From: Marinihelvus sp036351115 | GTDB taxonomy: Bacteria; Pseudomonadota; Gammaproteobacteria; Xanthomonadales; SZUA-36 | Assembly: GCA_036351115.1 (NCBI GenBank) | Contig: JAZBOL010000051.1 | Coordinates: forward strand, 24,058 to 88,057 | Length of the DNA: 64,000 bases | Direction of reading: 5' to 3' | In this document: piece by piece, positions 58,093-64,000 of the stretch | Layout of the letters: every line of letters starts with the position of its first letter | Numbering within the stretch: the first letter of the stretch is position 1 | The notes under the pieces: generated by a model | Told to the model about the DNA's origin: nothing | Databases searched by the model: none | The model's input: the letters and a program-made list of their open reading frames with translations, nothing else | Position numbers and translations under genes: made by a program

Positions 58093-60093
58093 ATGGATCT
58101 GAAAACCACCCTCATCCTGATTCCCCTGCTGCCCCTGTTCGGCGCCATCGTTTCCGGCCTCGGCCGTAACATCGTTGGCCGCCAGGGCGCCCACTGGATC
58201 ACGATTCTTGCGGTCGCCGGGTCCTGCCTCCTGTCCTTCTGGGTGCTGTACCAGCAAATCTACGAAGGTCTCGAGACGGTCAACATGAGCGTTTACACCT
58301 GGATGGTGGTCGAGGGCGTGACCTTCGAGGTCGGATTCCTGGTGGACCACCTCACCTCGCTCATGATGTGCGTGGTCACCTTCGTGTCGCTCATGGTGCA
58401 CATCTACACCATCGGCTACATGCAGGACGATCCGGGCTACCAGCGCTTTTTCGCCTACATCAACCTGTTCACCTTCGCCATGCTCATGCTGGTCATGGCG
58501 AACAACTTCCTGCAGCTGTTCTTCGGCTGGGAAGCCGTGGGCCTCGTGTCCTACCTGCTCATCGGTTTCTGGTTCAAAAAGGAATCCGCCATTTTCGCGA
58601 ACATGAAGGCGTTCCTGGTGAACCGCGTGGGGGACTTCGGCTTCCTGCTCGGCATTGCCGCCGTGCTGGCGACCTTCAACAGCCTGGATTACGCGGAGGT
58701 GTTCGCCGCAGCCCCGGGGGCCGCCGACCAGACCATCACCCTGATCGGGGGCATGGAATGGAACCTGATGACGGTGATCTGCATCTGCCTGTTCATCGGC
58801 GCCATGGGCAAATCCGCGCAGGCGCCGCTGCACGTGTGGCTGCCCGATTCCATGGAAGGCCCGACGCCGATCTCGGCGCTGATTCACGCCGCCACGATGG
58901 TGACGGCGGGCATCTTCATGGTGGCGCGCATGTCGCCGCTGTTCGAGATGAGCGACGCGGCGCTGAGCTTCGTCATGCTCATCGGCGCCTTCACGGCCCT
59001 GGCCATGGGCGCCATCGGTATCGTGCAGAACGACATCAAGCGTGTGGTGGCGTACTCGACCCTGTCCCAGCTCGGCTACATGACCGTCGCCCTGGGCGTG
59101 TCCGCCTACTCGGCCGCCATTTTCCACCTCATGACGCACGCCTTCTTCAAGGCGCTGCTGTTCCTGGGCGCCGGCTCCGTGATCATCGCCATGCACCACC
59201 AGCAGGACATGCGTTTCATGGGCGGGCTGCGCAAATACATGCCCATCACGTGGATCACGGCCTGGCTCGGCACGCTGGCGCTCGTGGGCTTCCCGTTCTT
59301 CTCCGGGTTTTACTCGAAGGACGCCATCATCCTGTCCGTGGCCGAATCCTCGCGCTTCGGCGCGGGCCTGACGTACTGGGCCGTGGAGATCGGCGTGTTC
59401 ATCACGGCGCTCTACTCGTTCCGCCTGCTGTACCTGACGTTCCACGGGCCGGAGAAATTCGAGGTGGTGCCCGGCGCGGATCCGCACGCGCACCTGCCGG
59501 ACGGGCAGCTGGCGCACAAACCGCACGAATCGCCCCTGGTGGTGACCGTGCCCCTGATCCTGCTGGCCATTCCCTCGGTGATCATCGGCTACTTCACGAT
59601 CGAGCCGATTCTCTTCGGTGGCTGGCTGGCGGACGCCATCACGGTGGCGCCGGCCAACGACGTGGTCGCCCGGGTCGGCGAGGACTTTCACGGTCCCACG
59701 GCCCTGGGCCTGCACGGCTTCGTGACCCTGCCGTTCTGGCTGATGATGGGCGGCCTGGTGCTGGCGACGGTGATCTACCTGTTCCGCCCGTCCATCGCCG
59801 ACGCGGTCCGGAAACGCTTCGGCGCCATCTACACGCTGCTGGATCACAAGTACTACTTCGATGAGTTCAATCAGAAGGTGTTCGCCGACGGCACCGTGAA
59901 GCTGGGGCAGGTTCTGTGGAAGCGGGCGGACGCCGGTTTTATCGACGGCTGGCTGGTCAACGGATCAGCCCGCCTGGTGGCGGCAGTCGCGGCGCGGGTT
60001 CGCCGCTGGCAGACCGGATTTCTCTATGACTACGCCTTCACCATGATCATCGGTTTGATCGCGTTCCTGGGTGCCTGGATGGTGCTGCTGTGA
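58093..60093 (+). CDS. nuoL: NADH-quinone oxidoreductase subunit L
   Basis: A 666-residue antiporter-like proton pump at the tip of complex I: NRVGDFGFLLGI, GKSAQAPLHVWLPDSMEGPTPISALIHAATMVTAG (channel Lys/His), IKRVVAYSTLSQLGYM, HAFFKALLFLGAGSVI, and a C-terminal lateral helix ending in the last membrane segment (TMIIGLIAFLGAWMVLL). Its stop shares one base with the nuoM start. Confidence 0.97.
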   Translation: MDLKTTLILIPLLPLFGAIVSGLGRNIVGRQGAHWITILAVAGSCLLSFWVLYQQIYEGLETVNMSVYTWMVVEGVTFEVGFLVDHLTSLMMCVVTFVSLMVHIYTIGYMQDDPGYQRFFAYINLFTFAMLMLVMANNFLQLFFGWEAVGLVSYLLIGFWFKKESAIFANMKAFLVNRVGDFGFLLGIAAVLATFNSLDYAEVFAAAPGAADQTITLIGGMEWNLMTVICICLFIGAMGKSAQAPLHVWLPDSMEGPTPISALIHAATMVTAGIFMVARMSPLFEMSDAALSFVMLIGAFTALAMGAIGIVQNDIKRVVAYSTLSQLGYMTVALGVSAYSAAIFHLMTHAFFKALLFLGAGSVIIAMHHQQDMRFMGGLRKYMPITWITAWLGTLALVGFPFFSGFYSKDAIILSVAESSRFGAGLTYWAVEIGVFITALYSFRLLYLTFHGPEKFEVVPGADPHAHLPDGQLAHKPHESPLVVTVPLILLAIPSVIIGYFTIEPILFGGWLADAITVAPANDVVARVGEDFHGPTALGLHGFVTLPFWLMMGGLVLATVIYLFRPSIADAVRKRFGAIYTLLDHKYYFDEFNQKVFADGTVKLGQVLWKRADAGFIDGWLVNGSARLVAAVAARVRRWQTGFLYDYAFTMIIGLIAFLGAWMVLL

Positions 60094-61598
60094 TGCCTTT
60101 GCTGAGCCTGCTGATCTGGCTTCCCATTCTCGGCGGCGTCGCCGTGCTGCTGGCCGGTGATCAACGGCCCGCCGTGGCGCGAGCCCTGTCCCTGCTGGTG
60201 ACGGTCGTGGCGCTGGCGCTGTGCGTACCGCTGTACAACGGGTTCGACACGTCCAGCGCCGCCATGCAGTTCGTGGAAAAGACTGTCTGGATCGAAACCT
60301 TCAACGTCAATTACCACCTGGGCGTGGACGGTTTTTCCGTGCCGTTGATCCTGCTGACGGCGTTCTTCGGCCCCCTGATCGTGCTCGCGGGCTGGGAGGT
60401 GATCCAGACCAAGGTGCACCAGTACATGGCGGCTTTCCTGATCATGGAAGGGCTCATGGTCGGTGTGTTTTCCGCGCTGGATGGCCTGCTGTTCTATATC
60501 TTCTTCGAGGCCATGCTGATACCCATGTTCCTGGTGATCGGCATGTGGGGTGGTCCGCGGCGCGTGTACGCGACCATCAAGTTTTTCCTCTACACGTTCC
60601 TGGGCTCCGTGTTCATGCTGGTGGGCATCATCTACCTCTACAACCAGGCGGACACCTGGTCCATCCAGGCATGGCACGATCTGCCCCTCGGCATGACGGC
60701 CCAGACGGCGCTGTTTCTCGGGTTCCTCGCCGCCTTTGCGGTGAAGATTCCCATGTTCCCGGTACACACCTGGTTGCCTGACGCCCACGTGGAGGCGCCC
60801 ACGGGCGGCTCGGTGATCCTGGCGGCGATCATGCTGAAGATCGGCGGCTACGGTTTCTTGCGCTTCAGCCTGCCGATCACACCGGACGCGGCGGCTTCCC
60901 TGGACGGGTTCGTCATTGCCCTGTCGCTGATCGCCATCGTGTACATCGGCTTCGTGGCGCTGGTTCAGAAGGACATGAAAAAGCTCATCGCTTACTCGTC
61001 CGTGTCGCACATGGGCTTCGTCACCCTGGGCATATTCATCGCCTTCGGCATTGTGCGCTCGACCGGCGCCACGCAGGGCGCGGGCCTGGGCATGGAAGGC
61101 GCCATGGTGCAGATGATCTCCCATGGGTTCATCTCCGGGGCCCTGTTCCTGTGCGTGGGCGTGCTCTATGACCGGGTACACAGCCGGGAGATCTCCGCCT
61201 ACGGTGGTGTGGCGAACACCATGCCCTGGTTTGCGTTCTTCTCCGTGCTGTTTTTCATGGCCAATGCCGGGCTCCCGGGCACCAGCGGCTTCGTCGGGGA
61301 ATTCATGGTGATCCTGGCCTCGTTCCGGGCCAATTTCTGGTACGCCTTCGCTGCCGGCCTGACCCTCATTCTCGGCGCCGCGTACAGCCTGTGGCTGGTC
61401 AAGCGCGTTGTTTTCGGGGAGGTCGGGAACAGCGACGTTGCCGCGCTGGAGGACATCAATCGCCGTGAAGCCGTCGTGCTGGGCACGCTGGCCGTCGCGG
61501 TCCTGTTCATCGGGCTGTGGCCCGCACCGCTCATCGAGCTCATGGACGCCTCCGTGGGCGAACTCCTCGAGCACATCGTGCAGACGAAGTTGAACTGA
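60093..61598 (+). CDS. nuoM: NADH-quinone oxidoreductase subunit M
   Basis: A 501-residue antiporter-like subunit: NYHLGVDGFSVPLILLTAF, FFEAMLIPMFLVIGMWGG (conserved Glu), AFAVKIPMFPVHTWLPDAHVEAPTGGSVILAAIMLK (channel Lys/His) and MKKLIAYSSVSHMGFV. ATG 60093 overlaps the nuoL stop (TGATG). nuoN follows after one base. Confidence 0.97.
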   Translation: MPLLSLLIWLPILGGVAVLLAGDQRPAVARALSLLVTVVALALCVPLYNGFDTSSAAMQFVEKTVWIETFNVNYHLGVDGFSVPLILLTAFFGPLIVLAGWEVIQTKVHQYMAAFLIMEGLMVGVFSALDGLLFYIFFEAMLIPMFLVIGMWGGPRRVYATIKFFLYTFLGSVFMLVGIIYLYNQADTWSIQAWHDLPLGMTAQTALFLGFLAAFAVKIPMFPVHTWLPDAHVEAPTGGSVILAAIMLKIGGYGFLRFSLPITPDAAASLDGFVIALSLIAIVYIGFVALVQKDMKKLIAYSSVSHMGFVTLGIFIAFGIVRSTGATQGAGLGMEGAMVQMISHGFISGALFLCVGVLYDRVHSREISAYGGVANTMPWFAFFSVLFFMANAGLPGTSGFVGEFMVILASFRANFWYAFAAGLTLILGAAYSLWLVKRVVFGEVGNSDVAALEDINRREAVVLGTLAVAVLFIGLWPAPLIELMDASVGELLEHIVQTKLN

Positions 61599-61599
61599 T

Positions 61600-63042
61600 A
61601 TGGACGCTACCATGCTCATTGCGGCGCCGGAGATGCTGGTCCTGGTCATGACCTGCCTGATCCTCTGCGTCGACACGTTTCTGCGGGAGGATCGCCGCGG
61701 CATCATTCACGGCCTCGCGATGCTGACCGTGGTGTTCGCGGCCATCATCACCCTGCGGCACGACCCGCTGGTGGAAGGCCAGGCGGTGGTCACCGCCTTC
61801 AACGACATGTTCGTGCGCGACGATATGGCGGATACGCTGAAACTGTTTGCCTACGCCACCCTGGCCCTGGTCTTCGTCTACGCCAAACACTACCTTCGCA
61901 CCTTCGGCATGTTCCGCGCGGACTTCTACACCCTCAGCCTGTTTTCCCTGCTGGGCGTGATGCTGCTGATCTCCGCCAACAGCCTCATCATGATCTACCT
62001 CGGGCTGGAGCTTTCCGCCCTGGCCGGCTATGCGATGGTCGCCTATGACCGGGGTTCGAGTCGCGGTTCCGAGTCGGCCATGAAGTACTTCATCCTCGGC
62101 TCCATGGCCTCGGGCCTGCTGCTCTACGGCATGTCCATGGTGTACGGCGCCACCGGGTCGCTCAGCCTGCCGACGATCGCCGAGGCCGTTCGCGTCTCCG
62201 GCGGCGACGATATTCTCCTCGTGGTCGGGCTGGTGTTCATGGTCGTCGGCATCGCCTTCAAGCTGGGCCTGGTGCCTTTCCACATGTGGGCGCCCGATGT
62301 GTACGATGGCGCGCCCCTGGCGGCGACCCTGTTCATCGCGACGGTGCCCAAGCTCGCGGCCTTCGCCATGGCCTACCGCATCCTCGTGGGCGGCCTGGGG
62401 GACATGCACGGTGACTGGCAGCAGATGCTTTCGGTCCTGGCAGTGCTGTCGCTGGTGGTCGGCAACCTCGCCGCCATCGTACAAACCAACATCCGGCGGA
62501 TGCTCGCCTACTCGACCATTTCCCACATGGGGTTCGTCATCCTGGGTCTGCTTCCGGGAACCACCTACGGCTACGGCGCGGGCCTGTTCTATGTCGTCGT
62601 GTACGCCCTCATGTCCGCAGCGGCCTTCGGTACGCTCATCCTCCTGTCCGGTCAGGGCAAGGACGTGACCGAGCTGGAGGACCTGAAAGGGCTCAACCAG
62701 CACAATGGCTGGTATGCCGCGATCATGGCCATGGTCATGTTCTCCATGGCGGGCGTACCCGTTTTCGTGGGCTTCTTCGCCAAGCTGCTGGTCATCAAGG
62801 CCGTGCTCGACGCGGGCATGCTGCCCCTGGCGATCCTGGCCGTGGTGTTTTCCGTCATCGGCGCCTTCTACTACCTGCGCGTGGTCAAGCTCATGTACTT
62901 CGATGAGCCGGACACGGATCTGCGCATCGAGGCGCCCATCGATTTCAGTGCCGCCATCTCGCTGAACGGCGTCCTGATGCTCGGGCTCGGTCTGTTTTCC
63001 GGCAGTCTCATCGCCCTCTGCATGGCGAGCTTCCCGGCCTGA
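61600..63042 (+). CDS. nuoN: NADH-quinone oxidoreductase subunit N
   Basis: A 480-residue antiporter-like subunit: YLGLELSALAGYAMVAYDRGSSRGSESAMKYFILGSMASGLLLYG, FKLGLVPFHMWAPDVYDGAP, NIRRMLAYSTISHMGF and AGVPVFVGFFAKLLVIKAVL. It is the last gene of the 14-gene operon. No intrinsic terminator follows; instead a repeat-rich spacer begins within 10 bp. Confidence 0.97.
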   Translation: MDATMLIAAPEMLVLVMTCLILCVDTFLREDRRGIIHGLAMLTVVFAAIITLRHDPLVEGQAVVTAFNDMFVRDDMADTLKLFAYATLALVFVYAKHYLRTFGMFRADFYTLSLFSLLGVMLLISANSLIMIYLGLELSALAGYAMVAYDRGSSRGSESAMKYFILGSMASGLLLYGMSMVYGATGSLSLPTIAEAVRVSGGDDILLVVGLVFMVVGIAFKLGLVPFHMWAPDVYDGAPLAATLFIATVPKLAAFAMAYRILVGGLGDMHGDWQQMLSVLAVLSLVVGNLAAIVQTNIRRMLAYSTISHMGFVILGLLPGTTYGYGAGLFYVVVYALMSAAAFGTLILLSGQGKDVTELEDLKGLNQHNGWYAAIMAMVMFSMAGVPVFVGFFAKLLVIKAVLDAGMLPLAILAVVFSVIGAFYYLRVVKLMYFDEPDTDLRIEAPIDFSAAISLNGVLMLGLGLFSGSLIALCMASFPA

Positions 63043-63050
63043 GGGAAAGC

Positions 63051-63330
63051 GGTTCGGGGCCGGACCTTCGGCCTCGTTGGCGGGTTGGGTGAGGGTTTAC
63101 CTGGGTGTGGATCGCGCGACTGGCCTACGGCTCCCCTCCTTCCCCTGCGCTTGGTGGAACCGGCTCGCACGATGGCCATCACGATTCACGAGTTATCCAG
63201 TTGCTCGCCTATGGCCTGCGGCCATTTCCAGTCGCTCCGGCTCACTCGGCAGACGCGCCAAGAGATCCTCACCCGGGGGAAGCCCCCACCCAACCCTGCA
63301 TCGGGGACGCCGCACGTCCGGCCCCGAACC
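63051..63330. repeat. MITE-like element with long imperfect terminal inverted repeats
   Basis: The outer ends are a perfect 15-bp inverted repeat, GGTTCGGGGCCGGAC (63051-63065) and GTCCGGCCCCGAACC (63316-63330). Further in, GGGTTGGGTG (63082-63091) faces CACCCAACCC (63287-63296), and the similarity continues imperfectly to the GGATC (63109-63113) / GATCC (63264-63268) words. About 280 bp, no transposase or believable gene inside; a small palindromic mobile or REP-type element is likely. Confidence 0.55.
63109..63252 (-). repeat. Diverged repeat unit, copy A (inverted)
   Basis: Read on the minus strand this 144-bp unit runs from CTGCCGAGTGAGCCGGAGCG to TAGGCCAGTCGCGCGATCC. It aligns along its full length with copy B at 63436-63580 on the plus strand, about three quarters identical by eye, with conserved blocks GGCCGCAGGCCA, CGTGCGAGCCGGT and CCACCAAGC. 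Confidence 0.65.
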
Positions 63331-63435
63331 GATTTCCTCCCAGTGGGTGATGGGGCTCGGGATCGGTTTTTCACATCCTGGACTCGTGATGTCCGGCGTG
63401 GCGGGGTGCCGGTCCCTTGGGGTCAATCAGGGCCG

Positions 63436-63580
63436 CTGCCGAGCGAGCCGAAGCGACTGGGATTGGCCGCAGGCCAAAGGCGAGCGCCGGAATGAGTCAC
63501 GAGCCACGAAAGGTCACCGTGCGAGCCGGTCCCACCAAGCTTCGGGGCGGGAGGGAAGCCGAAGGCCAGCGGCCCGATCC
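63436..63580 (+). repeat. Diverged repeat unit, copy B
   Basis: A 145-bp unit from CTGCCGAGCGAGCCGAAGCG to AGGCCAGCGGCCCGATCC, the inverted partner of copy A 183 bp to the left. It ends about 40 bp before the phoU stop. Together the copies fill most of the 580-bp spacer (63043-63622) between the convergent nuoN and phoU genes; nothing else recognisable lies there. Confidence 0.65.
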
Positions 63581-63622
63581 CGAAACCGGGGGACCCCGCC
63601 GACCCCGGGCAAGACCAGAGGT

Positions 63623-64000
63623 TTAGTCCGCCGCCCCCTGCTTCTGCAGTTCCACCATGACGTCGTCCAGGCTCACGTGGCGCACGTCCTTGCCGATGAC
63701 GAGGTAGATCACGTACTCGGCGATGTTCTGGCAGCGATCCCCGATGCGCTCCAGGGCGCGGGCGGCCCAGAGCACGTTCAGCACCTGGGGGATGGAGCCG
63801 TGGTCCTGGGCCATGTAGGTCATGAGTTGCCGGGTGATGGCGTGGTACTTCAGATCAACCTTGTGGTCCGCCCGGGCGACCTCGACGGCCGCCTTGACGT
63901 CCGTCCGGGCGAAGGCGTCCAGCACCTGGCTGAGCATGGCCCGCACCTGGTCGCCCATGTGCTCGATCTCGAGACGCACTTCCTCTTCCATGCTGCCGTC
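63623..64000 (-). CDS. phoU: Phosphate-signalling protein PhoU, C-terminal part (cut by window edge)
   Basis: About 125 residues are visible and the frame stays open to base 64000, so the N-terminal half lies outside. It shows the second PhoU helical repeat with the metal-binding motif ALERIGDRCQNIAEYVIYLVIGKDVRH, preceded by DLKYHAITRQLMTYMAQD. PhoU links the Pst transporter to PhoR and switches PhoB off when phosphate is plentiful. On this strand pstB and the other pst genes would be upstream, beyond the right edge; pstS itself is 50 kb away at 12144-13211. Confidence 0.92.
   Translation of the reverse strand, partial: DGSMEEEVRLEIEHMGDQVRAMLSQVLDAFARTDVKAAVEVARADHKVDLKYHAITRQLMTYMAQDHGSIPQVLNVLWAARALERIGDRCQNIAEYVIYLVIGKDVRHVSLDDVMVELQKQGAAD

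Noticed and set aside
58051..61706. Two long minus-strand frames opposite nuoL and nuoM (598 and 558 codons)
   Set aside because: Products are dominated by His, Gln, Glu and Gly, the reverse-strand signature of membrane protein genes; no start signals or motifs.
63105..63626. Several small open frames in the nuoN-phoU spacer
   Set aside because: They follow the repeat units on both strands and resemble each other only because of the inverted repeat; no known domain and no ribosome sites.

Overview
The window comes from a GC-rich gammaproteobacterial chromosome. The evidence is the complete Bam/Lpt/Nuo/Pho housekeeping gene set, a NAD-type isocitrate dehydrogenase, and gene orders (tpiA-secG-tRNA-Leu-nuoA-N, leuS-lptE-holA-nadD-rsfS-rlmH, maf-rng-yhdP-tldD, bepA near perM and dapA-bamC) shared with Xanthomonadales, Chromatiales and Pseudomonas relatives. 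I cannot name the genus from the sequence. Almost all the DNA is core genome. I see no prophage, no insertion sequence with a transposase, no CRISPR array and no rRNA.

Layout. 1-3548: the end of a TPR protein gene and a large TonB-dependent receptor. 3552-6347: a Cpx-type envelope stress module, with a Spy/CpxP-family protein divergent from cpxR-cpxA and a perfect CpxR box between them. 6433-7500: a DUF481 outer-membrane barrel. 7504-15345 (minus strand): phosphate and polyphosphate cluster phoB-phoR-pstS-ppk-ppx-epmA, with well-formed PhoB boxes in front of phoB and pstS. 15368-22536: bepA, a NAD-dependent isocitrate dehydrogenase, a FadL-like barrel, perM, phoH and bcp. 22671-28300: dapA-bamC-fdxA-pcnB-folK, a 354-bp non-coding interval with its own promoter, a structured RNA and an intrinsic terminator, then pgi. 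28308-30502: an M48 protease coupled to a YjgN-type membrane protein. 30669-45843: leuS through pmbA, covering tRNA charging, LPS export, DNA polymerase clamp loading, NAD synthesis, ribosome maturation, RNase G and outer-membrane lipid transport. 45850-48374: an SDR, tpiA, secG and tRNA-Leu(GAG). 48415-63042: the full 14-gene respiratory complex I operon nuoA-N. 63043-63622: a repeat-rich intergenic region with a pair of inverted, diverged elements. 63623-64000: the 3' part of phoU, running off the right edge.

How it fits together. Phosphate sensing is split: sensor, regulator, binding protein and polyphosphate enzymes lie at 7.5-15 kb, while phoU (and presumably pstCAB outside the window) lies at the right end. 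Envelope quality control recurs (Cpx, Spy/CpxP family, BepA, BamC, LptE, YhdP, M48/YjgN). Many genes overlap by 1-22 bp and five convergent pairs leave no room for intrinsic terminators, so the genome is compact.

The observations I consider most worth following are: pcnB apparently starting at an ATT codon with a good Shine-Dalgarno sequence; the candidate structured RNA between folK and pgi; a TGTTGC-N6-GCAACA palindrome found both at the pgi start and upstream of the FadL-like gene; the in-phase PhoB half-sites and apparently leaderless pstS; and the inverted repeat pair next to phoU. I did not find a clearly new multi-gene system.
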